In this document: positions 34,416-43,071 of the stretch, piece after piece
How the letters are laid out: each line of letters begins with the position of its first letter
How positions within the stretch are numbered: position 1 is the first letter of the stretch
DNA from: Thermogemmatispora sp042408735
GTDB lineage: Bacteria; Chloroflexota; Ktedonobacteria; Ktedonobacterales; Ktedonobacteraceae
Direction of reading: 5' to 3'
DNA: 64,000 nt
NCBI RefSeq assembly: GCF_042408735.1
Contig: NZ_JBHOQV010000131.1
Span: 1 to 64,000 of the forward strand
Position numbers and translations under genes: made by a program
Notes under the pieces: generated by a model
Told to the model about the DNA's origin: nothing
What the model saw: only the letters and a program-made list of their open reading frames with translations
The model's database searches: none

Positions 34416-36419
34416 ATGCCGCTGATTAGCGTCAATAGTCTCGGGAAAGTCTTCGGCGCAGAGCGCCTCTTTGCCGGAGTCTCTTTTCAGATCAACGAGC
34501 GCGATCGCATTGGACTGGTCGGTCCCAACGGGGCCGGGAAGTCAACCCTGCTTAAGCTCCTGGCTGGCTGCCAGGAGCCCGATGAGGGTACTATCCTGCT
34601 CGCTCGCGGAACTCGCGTCGGCTATCTCTCCCAGACGCTGGACCTGCAGCCAGAACGCACCCTACGCGAGGAGCTGCTGGCCGTCTTCGACTATCTGCGC
34701 TCCTGGGAACAGGAGCTGCAGGAGCTGGCTGTCGCCATTGCGGCTGCCAGTGAGCGTGGGGAGGCCCGTGAGCGCGAACGGCTGCTCCAGCGCTACGCGG
34801 ACCTCCAGCTGCGCTTCGAGCACGCCGGTGGCTATACCTACGAGCAGCGTGTGCAGCAGGTGCTGGATGGCCTGGGCTTCAGTCGCGAGCTGCAGGATCT
34901 GCCCATTGCTCAGCTCAGCGGCGGCCAGCAGCGACGCGCGGCCCTGGCCCGGCTCCTGCTTCAGGAGCCAGACCTGCTCCTGCTCGACGAGCCGACCAAC
35001 CATCTTGATCTGGAGGCTCTCGAATGGCTGGAGAGCTATCTACAGGAGTGGAAAGGGGCCCTGGTGGTCGTCGAGCACGATCGGTACTTCCTCGATAAGG
35101 TGGTCACTCGCATTCTGGAACTGGCTTTCGGGCGCCTCGAGGAGTACCCTGGCAACTATAGCAAGTATCTTCAGCTACGTGCCGAGCGCTTTCAACGCCG
35201 CTTGCAGGAGTATGAAGAGCAGCAGGAGTTCATTCTGCGGACTGAGGAGTTTATCCGCCGCTATAAGGCTGGCCAGCGCAGCCGTCAGGCACGAGGGCGT
35301 GAGAAGCTCCTCAGCCGACTGGAGCGTCTCGATCGCCCCCAAGACTTCCAGGAGCTGCGTTTCGAGCTGAAGCCAGCCCAGGACAGTGGGCGGACGGTCC
35401 TCTCTACGCGCGGGCTGGTAGTTGGGTATCGCCAGCCAGGCCGCGATCCTCGTGTGCTGCTGCAGGTGCCCGATCTGGAGATCATCCGCGGCGAGCGCAT
35501 CGGCCTGCTCGGTCCGAACGGGGCCGGCAAGACCTCGCTGCTGCGTACCCTTATTGGCCAGGTACCGCCGCTACAGGGCAAAGTCCTTCTCGGCCACAAC
35601 GTCCACATTGGCTACTACTCCCAGACCCATGAGGACCTGGATCCCCAGCGGACGGTTCTGGATGAGATCCGTGAGGTGGCGGCCTTGAGCGAGGAAAGCG
35701 CGCGTGCTTTACTGGCCCGCTTCCTGTTCGAGGGCGACGATGTCTTCAAGCCTGTCGGCAGCCTCAGCGGAGGAGAACGCAGCCGGGTGGTGCTGGCGAA
35801 ACTAACCCTGCAGGGACCGAACTTTCTGGTGCTTGACGAGCCGACCAATCATCTTGATCTTCCGTCTCGTCAGTTTCTGGAGGAGATCCTGGCCACCTTC
35901 AGTGGTACCCTGCTCTTTGTCTCGCATGATCGTTACTTTATCGATCGGCTGGCCAGCAGGGTCTGGGTAGTCGCTGAGGGGAAGTTGCTCTCCTATGAGG
36001 GCAATTATAGCGATTATCGCGCTCAGCTTCAGCGCGAGCCAGGGCGGGCCGCAGGTCTGGGGCCCAAGAGGGCCGGCGAACATGTCGCTTCGGAAACACC
36101 GAGTCCAGGAGCGGCCAGCACGGAGACCGGGGCGAACCACGACGGACGGCGCCCTGGACGGGAGCGGCGCAACCGTCGGGGTGGGCAGCCGCGTTCACGC
36201 AGCCTGGCAGAGGTTGAGCAGGAGGTCGAGGAGCGTGAGCAGCAGGTCCGCCAGCTCGAGGAGGCTCTCAATGCGGCAGCCAGCGGGGGAGATCTGGCAG
36301 CACTTCAGCGACTGACCGCTGACTATGAGGCGGCTAAAGTGGAGCTGGAGCAGCTGCTGACCGAGTGGGAACGGCTGGCGGCTGCCGAGACCACGGATCA
36401 GGCCGGCACCCCCAGCTAG
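34416..36419 (+). CDS. ABC-F family ATPase
   Basis: A 667-residue soluble protein with two ABC ATPase domains and no membrane part. Domain 1 has GPNGAGKST, LSGGQQRR and LLLLDEPTNHLDL. Domain 2 has GPNGAGKTS, LSGGERSR and LVLDEPTNHLDL. The P-site-tRNA interaction motif region (interdomain linker, ~residues 250-320) is strongly charged. The C-terminus (~560-650) is a charged coiled coil, as in Uup/YdiF types. The H-switch of domain 1 reads VVEHDRYFLD rather than the common VSHDRYFLD. ABC-F proteins act on the ribosomal E site in translation or antibiotic protection. No convincing Shine-Dalgarno precedes ATG 34416. Confidence 0.9.
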   Translation: MPLISVNSLGKVFGAERLFAGVSFQINERDRIGLVGPNGAGKSTLLKLLAGCQEPDEGTILLARGTRVGYLSQTLDLQPERTLREELLAVFDYLRSWEQELQELAVAIAAASERGEARERERLLQRYADLQLRFEHAGGYTYEQRVQQVLDGLGFSRELQDLPIAQLSGGQQRRAALARLLLQEPDLLLLDEPTNHLDLEALEWLESYLQEWKGALVVVEHDRYFLDKVVTRILELAFGRLEEYPGNYSKYLQLRAERFQRRLQEYEEQQEFILRTEEFIRRYKAGQRSRQARGREKLLSRLERLDRPQDFQELRFELKPAQDSGRTVLSTRGLVVGYRQPGRDPRVLLQVPDLEIIRGERIGLLGPNGAGKTSLLRTLIGQVPPLQGKVLLGHNVHIGYYSQTHEDLDPQRTVLDEIREVAALSEESARALLARFLFEGDDVFKPVGSLSGGERSRVVLAKLTLQGPNFLVLDEPTNHLDLPSRQFLEEILATFSGTLLFVSHDRYFIDRLASRVWVVAEGKLLSYEGNYSDYRAQLQREPGRAAGLGPKRAGEHVASETPSPGAASTETGANHDGRRPGRERRNRRGGQPRSRSLAEVEQEVEEREQQVRQLEEALNAAASGGDLAALQRLTADYEAAKVELEQLLTEWERLAAAETTDQAGTPS

Positions 36420-36473
36420 CTGGTGCTCGCCCTGGAGGGCCTGCGTGAAGCAGACGCCGCCCCCTTGCTGGGA

Positions 36474-38351
36474 TCAGCGACGGCGTGCTCCGCGCAGCCA
36501 GCCACTCAGCAGCCCGATCAGGGCCAGCAAGAGAGGCAAAACGGCCACCAGTCCGGCCCAGAGCAGGCTAAAAAGGGCTGCTGTAAAGCCCCGCGGATTG
36601 GCCGTGACCAGCGCCACCAGCCGCATGCGTCCGCTCTGAGTCAAGAGCAGATAGGCCGGCAACAGAGCTGTCAACAGGCTGGTGAAGGGGATTGGGAGGA
36701 AACGCCAGAAGCCGTCGAAATAGCAGCCGGAGAGGGCGTTGACGCAGAGCAAGGCCAGGCCCAGGCCCTCGATGGTCAGAGGCAAGACGCTGGGTGCTCC
36801 CGGATGTTTGATTGCCAGCCAGGCCCCCAGCAATCCCAGGGCCAGACCGACCACCTGCAGTGCCAGGCTGATCAGTAAAGCTCGTGCCGGGCGGCGCCTC
36901 CTTTGGCCGCCGTGGGGAGCGCCATCAGTTGCCGCCATCTCGGTCCCACCTGCAGTGGCCTGGTTGGAACTGGAGTTGGCAAGGGCAGGGCCGGCGGCGG
37001 CTGGTCCTGCGGGAGTTTGGGTCACAGCCATCTTGACGAGGATGGCCGACTTGATCGTCTGCGTCTCGGCATTGTGAGGGTCGAGGGCTAGCGAGCGCTC
37101 AACGGCCTGGAGGGCCGCCTCGAACTGTCCCAGGTTGGCCAGGAGAGCCGCGCGTGTGCTCCAGGCCAGGGCATTGCCCGGCTCCTGATGCAGCACAAGC
37201 TCGATCGCCTGAAGTGCCTCGGCGAAGCGCCCCGCCGTGCCCAGTAGCTGGCCTTTGAGAAGGAGGGCCGCCGCATTGGTCGGTGCGAGCTGCAGCACCT
37301 GCTCTAGAAGGTTAAGGGCGTCGGCGGGCCGCTGCTGCTGGAGCAGAGCGCGGGCCTGCTGCAGCAAAAGAGCTGCCTGCTGTTCCGCTGTGGGTGAGGC
37401 CATCGCCGAGGCTGGCTGCTGAGGGGAGAGCTGAGCGATGCCAATGGGGGCCTGCGTCGGCTGCAGCAACTGCCCTGTCTGTGGGAGGGCCTGTGCGGCT
37501 CGTCCCGGGACGGGCGGCACCTGGTGTAGCCCGGATGGCCTGGCTTCTCCCCCGGCGCCGTTGCCGGCCCTGGCTATTGCTGGCGCGGATGTCTCGGGAT
37601 TCCCCTCTCCTACCAGGACCAGTGGCCCCAGGCCCTGACCAAAGAGCTGCGGACGCTGTTGCTCCCCCAGGCTCTGCTGTAGGTAGAGCGAGAGGCGCTG
37701 AAAGATGATTTGGCCGCTGGTCGGGTCGGCGGCTCCGCCGCACAGTCCCAGCAAGAGTCGATGGGCCAGCAGGCCTACGTTTTGCTCTCCCTGCTCCGCC
37801 GCCAGCTCGTTACCGCGGCAGGAACAGAGAAGAAACCGATTGGGTAGCTGCTGCAAGGCCGCGAGGAAGGCGGGACCCGGTAGGGGCTTGCAGTCGAAAG
37901 GGGAGCTCCGGCGCTGTCCCCAGAGACGACCTGTCTGAAAGCAGTCCAGAATACAGACAATAGCTCGCGCCGGGCTGCGCCCAAGCAGCGGCAGCAGGGT
38001 CGTTGCCAGGTGCAGGCCACTGGCGGGCTGCTGATAGAACGTATCCACCAGGGCCAGGTATCCTTCGGCGCGCCCCTCGTCGAGGAAAGCATGCCCGGCA
38101 AAGTACAAAAAGAGCGTATCATCGGGACCCGCAGCCTGGAGACAGAGCTGCGTGAGCCACTGCTCGATGTGCTGCCGTGTGGCCTGGGGACCAAGCAGCA
38201 GTTGGACATCGGAAGGGTTCCAGCGCCCCCCCCGGCTATTGACCAGCCAGTGCGCGATGGCCCTGGCATCCATCTCGGCGTAACGAAGTGGTCGAAAGCT
38301 GTTATCCTGGTACTGATTAATGCCGATCAGAAGGCCCAGGCGTTTGCCCAT
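36474..38351 (-). CDS. Caspase-family peptidase with TPR repeats and membrane segments
   Basis: A 625-residue protein. Residues ~1-250 are a peptidase C14 (orthocaspase) domain: GLLIGINQYQDNSFRPLRYAEMDA, catalytic His87 in LYFAGHAF and Cys137 in ILDCFQTG. A Pro/Gln/Ala-rich linker follows, then about three TPR units (ALLLQQARALLQQQRPADAL; AALLLKGQLLGTAGRFAEAL; AWSTRAALLANLGQFEAAL). After an Ala/Ser/Thr linker, four hydrophobic segments make up the last ~130 residues. Orthocaspases cleave after Arg/Lys and are linked to stress or cell-death responses; the target here is unknown. ATG 38351 has AAGGAG 5 nt upstream. It converges on the ABC-F gene with a 54-bp gap. Confidence 0.88.
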   Translation of the reverse strand: MGKRLGLLIGINQYQDNSFRPLRYAEMDARAIAHWLVNSRGGRWNPSDVQLLLGPQATRQHIEQWLTQLCLQAAGPDDTLFLYFAGHAFLDEGRAEGYLALVDTFYQQPASGLHLATTLLPLLGRSPARAIVCILDCFQTGRLWGQRRSSPFDCKPLPGPAFLAALQQLPNRFLLCSCRGNELAAEQGEQNVGLLAHRLLLGLCGGAADPTSGQIIFQRLSLYLQQSLGEQQRPQLFGQGLGPLVLVGEGNPETSAPAIARAGNGAGGEARPSGLHQVPPVPGRAAQALPQTGQLLQPTQAPIGIAQLSPQQPASAMASPTAEQQAALLLQQARALLQQQRPADALNLLEQVLQLAPTNAAALLLKGQLLGTAGRFAEALQAIELVLHQEPGNALAWSTRAALLANLGQFEAALQAVERSLALDPHNAETQTIKSAILVKMAVTQTPAGPAAAGPALANSSSNQATAGGTEMAATDGAPHGGQRRRRPARALLISLALQVVGLALGLLGAWLAIKHPGAPSVLPLTIEGLGLALLCVNALSGCYFDGFWRFLPIPFTSLLTALLPAYLLLTQSGRMRLVALVTANPRGFTAALFSLLWAGLVAVLPLLLALIGLLSGWLRGARRR

Positions 38352-38614
38352 GCACGCTCCTTACTGCACATAGCAAAGATTGCGGAGTTATTGTACGATA
38401 AATTTCGCCAGCCTGGAAAGAAATGGTGTACGGCGGTACTTTTGGCAGGGTGGTGGCAGTGGCTGGAAGGGGCGGCAGGAAGCCCATCGGGCTAACGCTC
38501 TTCCCTGACCGGGCCTGACGCGGGCAGGCCATCGCGCCGCGCCGGGCTGTGCCGCAAGGGAGCCTGGACGAGGCTTGCCTCCCCGATCCCATCGCGAGAG
38601 GAGCATCGCTACCT

Positions 38615-39223
38615 ATGCCTCGAGTCATTGGCCTCACGGGCAATATCGCCTGTGGTAAGACAACCGTAGGCAAGCTGTTGCTGGAACTGGGAGCAGAACG
38701 TTACATCGATGCTGATGCGCTGGTCCACTCGCTCTATGAGCCGGGTCAGCCTATCGCCGCCCAGATTGCTCACACCTTCGGCTCCGAGGTTCTTACCTCA
38801 GAAGGGCGCGTCGATCGCCAGAAGCTGGGCAGCATCGTCTTCCATGATCCCGAGGCCCTTCGCCGCCTGGAGGCTATTGTCCATCCGGCGGTTGGCGTGG
38901 CCCTGCTCACCGAGCTGAGCCGGGTCAGCCCTTCCGGCATCGCCGTTGTCGATGCGGTCAAGCTCTTGGAAGGAGGAACAGCAGCCCTTTGCCAGAGCAA
39001 GTGGCTGGTCGTCTGTTCGCCGGAAGAGGAGCTGCGCCGCCTGATAGAGCGCAGCCAGCTCAGTGAGGAAGAAGCTCTGGCTCGCCTGCGCGCCCAACCC
39101 TCGGTCGAGCAACGCCTTCCGCTGGTCGACGAGGTGATCGATAATAGCGGTCCTCTCGAGGAAACCCGCAGACAGGTGGCCAGCGCTTTTGCTCGCTTCT
39201 GCCAGCGCTTCCCGCTCTCTTGA
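38615..39223 (+). CDS. coaE: Dephospho-CoA kinase
   Basis: A 202-residue kinase with P-loop GLTGNIACGKTTVGKLL, the substrate-binding DADALVHSLYEPGQP, VHP motif (LEAIVHPAVGV) and the C-terminal VIDNSGPLEETRRQV. It phosphorylates dephospho-CoA, the last step of coenzyme A synthesis. ATG 38615 follows GAGAGGAG by ~10 nt; 22 upstream in-frame residues from a further ATG are not conserved. It is divergent from the caspase gene and stands alone. Confidence 0.93.
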   Translation: MPRVIGLTGNIACGKTTVGKLLLELGAERYIDADALVHSLYEPGQPIAAQIAHTFGSEVLTSEGRVDRQKLGSIVFHDPEALRRLEAIVHPAVGVALLTELSRVSPSGIAVVDAVKLLEGGTAALCQSKWLVVCSPEEELRRLIERSQLSEEEALARLRAQPSVEQRLPLVDEVIDNSGPLEETRRQVASAFARFCQRFPLS

Positions 39224-39454
39224 GCGCCTCGGTGAGGGAGGTCTCCCGAGTCGCAAGGGCATGACAGGGCTGGCTCTCGGCCCGCTTTGGGCGGTGCTTG
39301 TTCGAAGCCATGCCGGCTACCAGGCCAGGCCACGGACTGGGTCCTGATCCGGGTGAACCGTCGCGGCCTGGCGTGCGTAACGAACGCTGGTCTGGAGCAA
39401 GAGCGTGAGCGCATTCCCCAGGGATCGCCCCGCAGGGTGTGCCTCCCCCGCCCT

Positions 39455-39637
39455 TTAGAGTTCCTTGTGCTGGTTTTCCAGCTTGCGGTGCAGTTCTTCG
39501 ATCCGCTCAATGACCTCATCAAGGGTCCGTAGCCCTAGCTCCTCCATGTCCTCACGGATCGTCTCCAAGATCTCTAGCATTTCGAGATCGTCGTACTCTT
39601 CAGGATCGAAGTCTTCCTGTTCGAGATCATCGGTCAT
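39455..39637 (-). CDS. Small acidic coiled-coil protein, unknown function
   Basis: A 60-residue, very acidic protein (DDLEQEDFDPEEYDDLEML) followed by a heptad-like helix (ILETIREDMEELGLRTLDEVIERIEEL). I do not recognise a family. It is likely real: a clear GGGAG Shine-Dalgarno lies 8 nt before the ATG, and a TGCTATAAT promoter and an 8-bp inverted repeat precede it. Such small acidic proteins may act as nucleic-acid mimics or as partners of other proteins, but that is speculation. It lies between coaE and the TolB-like lipoprotein gene. Confidence 0.7.
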   Translation of the reverse strand: MTDDLEQEDFDPEEYDDLEMLEILETIREDMEELGLRTLDEVIERIEELHRKLENQHKEL

Positions 39638-39679
39638 AGCTGTTCTCCCTTTTGAGATTGCTGCTTCGACGCTGCCGGA

Positions 39680-39709
39680 GGCAGGTGAACCACCTGCCCA
39701 TTATAGCAA
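39680..39709 (-). promoter_or_regulatory. Promoter with operator-like inverted repeat for the small acidic protein
   Basis: On the minus strand TGCTATAAT (39700-39708) is an extended -10 with a consensus TATAAT. The inverted repeat GGCAGGTG-AAC-CACCTGCC (39680-39698) spans the expected start near 39693. It could be a repressor site or a hairpin at the transcript's 5' end. Confidence 0.6.
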
Positions 39710-39715
39710 CGGGAT

Positions 39716-41056
39716 CTAGAAGAGAAAAGAGACGGTACTCTCTTGATAGGTCCAGCCTACCTGTGTAATGGCGCCACTGGCCAGGAGATGGGGGGCTGCC
39801 TGCGGCTGCCCGTGCTCTCCCAGGGTCACCAGGTACAGGCCGTTCCCTTCGCGAAGCAGGCTCCCTCCCTGCCACCAGAGGCGCCCGCGCGTGAGAAAGA
39901 CAAAGGCCCGGCTATCGGCCTCCCAGAGGCTGGCCGGCACCGGCTGCAGGCGGGCTGCTACGCCAGGCAGCTTACTGTTGGCGGGGTTGAGCTGTCCCAA
40001 AGGCGTCCGATCGCTCAAGAGGAGCTGCTGTCGCCCCGTCTGGATGTCGATCAGCCAGAGGGTATGACGCCCATCGAGCAGCAAAAAGCGCCCGTCGGGG
40101 GACCAGTAAGGAACGCTGTCGGCCTCCGCGCGGATGGTCAGGCGAAGGCTTCCATCGAGGTTGAGGACCAGATAGCTTCCATCGGCTGTACGCGTCAGCA
40201 CATGCTGGCCATCGCTTGACCAGGCAAATTGCTGGCAGCTACAGGTGAGCAGCCTCTGTACTTCTCCTGTCGGCCTCTGAAGAAGCAGAGCGACCCTGGC
40301 CGCCGAGCCGTTCGGTTCAGCCGAGGCAGCGTACAGAAAAGCCGGCTGGGCCTGTCGAGGCTGCCAGAGGACACGCTCCAGAGTGGCTGGCAGTGGATGG
40401 CCGGGAGGGAGGCCACGGGTGAGCCAGCGCTGTCCTGTGCCGCTAGCGGAAAGGGAGAAGAGGCCGCGCTCATCAATGCCGAGGATGTCCCCAGCTCCGG
40501 CACCCAGGGAGGGAATGGCCAGGCTGGCCGGAAGCGTGCGCGTGGCGATGCCGCCAGGTTGGTCGTTCTGGGCCAGCTCCCAGCGTAAGAAGGATGCGCT
40601 TCCACTGAGGGTGAGACGGTACAGCAGACGGTTGCCGGCAGGGTTCCACCAGGCATCGCTGATGCGCACGGAGGCGCTGGAGAAGAAGATCGGGATGGGG
40701 AAGCCGCCATCAACGCCGACCGTGTTCAGGCCGGCGGGAAGATCGCTCACCAGCCCGGTCAGAGGATCCGGCTTGAGATGACGCCCCGCCGCACTCTGAG
40801 CGTAATCGCTATCCAGCGTGCGAAAAACCAGCAGATGGTGATCGGGCGACCAGCCCGCTCCCACTACAGGAGGCGTGTTGCCTGCAACCTGGTAGGCGCC
40901 ACTGCCATCGGGGTAGATGGTCCACAGCTGGCCGTCGCGCACAAAAGCAATTTTGGCCGTGCCGCTGTAGCCCGGGCTGCAGGCGCTTGGCCCCAGCGCG
41001 AGCACGATGCAGCTCAGCAGGACCAGAGTCACGATATGCCGCCTGCTGCCATTCAT
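39716..41056 (-). CDS. Putative TolB/WD40-like beta-propeller lipoprotein
   Basis: A 446-residue exported protein. The N-terminus (MNGSRRHIVTLVLLSCIVLALGPSAC) is a signal peptide with a lipobox-like Cys, though Pro at -3 is atypical. The rest consists of TolB/WD40-type blades marked by SP/PDG motifs (LWTIYPDGSGAYQVAG; AGWSPDHHLLVFRTL; FAWSSDGQHVLTRTADGSY; YWSPDGRFLLLDGRHTLWLID). No enzyme motif is seen. It may bind a partner or ligand outside the membrane. Start chosen at ATG 41056, where a promoter ends so close that the mRNA may be leaderless. Confidence 0.75.
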   Translation of the reverse strand: MNGSRRHIVTLVLLSCIVLALGPSACSPGYSGTAKIAFVRDGQLWTIYPDGSGAYQVAGNTPPVVGAGWSPDHHLLVFRTLDSDYAQSAAGRHLKPDPLTGLVSDLPAGLNTVGVDGGFPIPIFFSSASVRISDAWWNPAGNRLLYRLTLSGSASFLRWELAQNDQPGGIATRTLPASLAIPSLGAGAGDILGIDERGLFSLSASGTGQRWLTRGLPPGHPLPATLERVLWQPRQAQPAFLYAASAEPNGSAARVALLLQRPTGEVQRLLTCSCQQFAWSSDGQHVLTRTADGSYLVLNLDGSLRLTIRAEADSVPYWSPDGRFLLLDGRHTLWLIDIQTGRQQLLLSDRTPLGQLNPANSKLPGVAARLQPVPASLWEADSRAFVFLTRGRLWWQGGSLLREGNGLYLVTLGEHGQPQAAPHLLASGAITQVGWTYQESTVSFLF

Positions 41057-41063
41057 GCTCCAG

Positions 41064-41092
41064 AGTATAGCGCTCCCTTCTCTGCTCGTCAA
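41064..41092 (-). promoter_or_regulatory. Promoter giving a leaderless or near-leaderless mRNA
   Basis: On the minus strand TTGACG (41087-41092), a 17-bp spacer and TATACT (41064-41069). The -10 ends 7 bp before the ATG at 41056, so the start point should fall on or next to the initiation codon. Confidence 0.7.
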
Positions 41093-41246
41093 CCATCTTG
41101 TCGAGCCAGGCCAGGGGATGGCTGCTCTCCGGCCTGGCTGCCGAGAAGCTGCTTCCAGGCAGCTTTGTCTGACTCGTTGCCTGTGGAAGCCGTATCTTGT
41201 ATCCCTTTTTGATCCCTCCTCCGTGTTAGAGATGGTGAGTGCGATT

Positions 41247-41291
41247 TGTGCCAGCCACCAAATGATCCAGAAAAACAGTATATCTGGCACA
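41247..41291. promoter_or_regulatory. Inverted repeat upstream of the GlsB-type gene
   Basis: TGTGCCAG (41247-41254) and CTGGCACA (41284-41291) are exact inverted copies 29 bp apart in an AT-richer stretch that also holds TATATC and CATACT hexamers. This is a possible operator or hairpin in the control region of the gene at 41350. Confidence 0.35.
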
Positions 41292-41349
41292 GATTAGCAT
41301 CAGAACATACTGATCTTCTTTTGTCCTATTCAAAGGAGGGACACCTGGC

Positions 41350-41652
41350 ATGACAGTAGCTTCGCTTGTGCTTGCTGCTACCTTGAATCCTGGTGGCATT
41401 ATCGCCTGGCTCGTCATCGGTCTGATCGCGGGTGCGCTGGCCGGCTTCCTGGTCAAGGGTGGCGGCTTCGGTATCATTGGAGACATCATCGTTGGTCTGA
41501 TCGGGGCCTTCCTGGGTGGGCTTCTCATGGATCTGGTGGCGCCGGAGGCCAGTTTCGGCTTCTGGGGTAGCCTTGTCGTAGCCCTGATCGGGGCCTGCAT
41601 CTTGATCTTTCTCCTGCGCCTCTTCTCCCGCGGGCGCGGCAGCACCATCTAG
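41350..41652 (+). CDS. GlsB/YeaQ/YmgE family membrane protein
   Basis: A 100-residue, Gly-rich protein with three membrane segments. The family pattern IIAWLVIGLIAGALAGFLVKGGGFGIIGDIIVGLIGAFLGGLL is largely intact (shown here only for orientation at residues ~17-59). Such 'transglycosylase-associated' proteins are induced by stress in several bacteria; the molecular function is unknown. AAAGGAGGG lies 9 nt before ATG 41350. The gene is isolated, with an operator-like inverted repeat upstream. Confidence 0.88.
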   Translation: MTVASLVLAATLNPGGIIAWLVIGLIAGALAGFLVKGGGFGIIGDIIVGLIGAFLGGLLMDLVAPEASFGFWGSLVVALIGACILIFLLRLFSRGRGSTI

Positions 41653-41879
41653 CAGGCAATCCCGTCAAGCACGAACCCCGACCCGTTCTAACCCTCAACG
41701 GCTGATGGATGAGCGGGCCTGGCAACGGCCAGACAGGCACTCAGGCACCAGTCTCTTGAAAGTCTTTCGTTCGAGAGAGAGCCGCTTGTATGCCTGCCTG
41801 GCCTGTCTGTGCTCTCGTTGCGCCTGAGAAGGCGGATCGCTGGCAGGGAGCCTGGACCTCTCGGGCCATCTACAGAGAA

Positions 41880-43049
41880 TCAGGTCTCATGTGACGCTGG
41901 CAGCGGATGAGCGGCAAAGAACTGCCAGATCGCGAGGGTGGCGTTGAAGGTGTGGATAGTCTTCCCGTAGTAGGGCAAGGGAATAGGGGAGCCGGGCCAG
42001 GTGTGGCCGCCACCGGTGAGGCGATAATGGACCACAATCCCTGGCGTCGTGCAGCGGGTCCACTCTTCACCGGTGATCTCGCCCTGGACCAGAAAGACCA
42101 CCGGCCCTTGCTGACAAGCATCGCGTTTGGCCCAGTCCTCCAGCCATTGCCTGATAGGGGGCAGGCCCAGGCCAGGCTTCCCTTCGTAAGGAACGATGAA
42201 GTCGCCTGTCCCGTGAATCTCCAAAATGGGGACGCTGCGCTGGGGATGGCAGCCAGCGGGCAGAGGGTAGAAAGCCCCTGAGACCGGAGCGAAGGCGGCG
42301 ATCTGGGAAGAGAGGCGGCAGGCCAGCAGGGCCGTTAAGCCTCCTCCGTTCGAGAGGCCGGTAGCGAAGATTCTTCGCAGATCAATGCACCAGTGCTCTT
42401 CCAGGGTCTGAAGCAGGTCGCTTGTAAAGTGCACATCATCGACGGGCGTGGGATGAGGACCATAGGCGTTCCAGCCAGTCTTGCCATCAGGAGCCAGGAG
42501 GCCATCGGGATAGGCCACCAGGAAACGCTCGCGGTCCGCCAACGAGGAGAAGCCTGTGTAGGTCTCCTGCTGCTTGCCATTGCTCCCATGACCGTGGAAG
42601 TTGAGCACCAACGGTAGCGGCTGGTCGGGCTGGTAATCCGGAGGGAGATGGAGGCGGTAGCTGCGAGTCACGCCGCCTGAAACCAGCGTACCCACAAGGG
42701 TCGTTCCCCGGACAGTGGTTGGTTGCCCGCAGCCGGCACTCCGCTGCCCCGGTCCCATCGGTTGCGCTGTTGTCTGACCGCTGCCGGTGCTCTGCGGGCT
42801 AGCCCCGCTTTGGGAAAGGCTGGAATTGCTCATACGACAGCCACTCAGCAGGACGAGCAGCAGGCCCATCCAGACCCACACCGGGCGATGGCTCTTCCCA
42901 CGAGATCGTTGCCTGTGTTGTATGAGGAAGGTTTGCCGCACCAGGCAGTTGGCCGCACTCCACAGGCCCTTTGACACAAAGGCGACCTCATCAAGGCGCT
43001 TGTAACGGGGACCTCCCCGTTCGATCAGGCGCTGTTCGACCAGTTGCAT
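41880..43049 (-). CDS. PHB-depolymerase/feruloyl-esterase family lipoprotein with a TnpB-derived N-terminus
   Basis: A 389-residue frame. Residues ~100-389 are an alpha/beta-hydrolase of the LpqC/PHB-depolymerase esterase family: YRLHLPPDYQPDQPLPLVLNFHG, nucleophile in ATGLSNGGG, Asp in EIHGTGDFIVPYEG and His in GGGHTWPG. Residues ~56-71 are a hydrophobic signal ending in LLSGC, a lipobox. Residues 1-45 look like the start of a TnpB transposase rather than an esterase. ATG 43049 is preceded by GGGAG 8 nt away, so the chimera could be translated whole; otherwise GTG or ATG near residue 57-61 would have to serve. The substrate may be a plant ester or polyester. Confidence 0.85.
   Translation of the reverse strand: MQLVEQRLIERGGPRYKRLDEVAFVSKGLWSAANCLVRQTFLIQHRQRSRGKSHRPVWVWMGLLLVLLSGCRMSNSSLSQSGASPQSTGSGQTTAQPMGPGQRSAGCGQPTTVRGTTLVGTLVSGGVTRSYRLHLPPDYQPDQPLPLVLNFHGHGSNGKQQETYTGFSSLADRERFLVAYPDGLLAPDGKTGWNAYGPHPTPVDDVHFTSDLLQTLEEHWCIDLRRIFATGLSNGGGLTALLACRLSSQIAAFAPVSGAFYPLPAGCHPQRSVPILEIHGTGDFIVPYEGKPGLGLPPIRQWLEDWAKRDACQQGPVVFLVQGEITGEEWTRCTTPGIVVHYRLTGGGHTWPGSPIPLPYYGKTIHTFNATLAIWQFFAAHPLPASHET
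42915..43049 (-). mobile_element. Remnant of an IS200/IS605-family tnpB (N-terminal ~45 codons)
   Basis: The residues MQLVEQRLIERGGPRYKRLD and EVAFVSKGLWSAANCLVRQ match the characteristic start of one TnpB subfamily (K/Q-LVE-H-I-K...D...F-SK-LYN-AN...VRQ). The similarity ends at about residue 45, where the esterase leader takes over in the same frame. No tnpA, no TnpB catalytic part and no zinc finger are seen nearby, so most of the element has been deleted. This is based on memory of the family, not an alignment. Confidence 0.72.
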
Positions 43050-43071
43050 ATCTCTTGCTCCCGAGGGTTGG

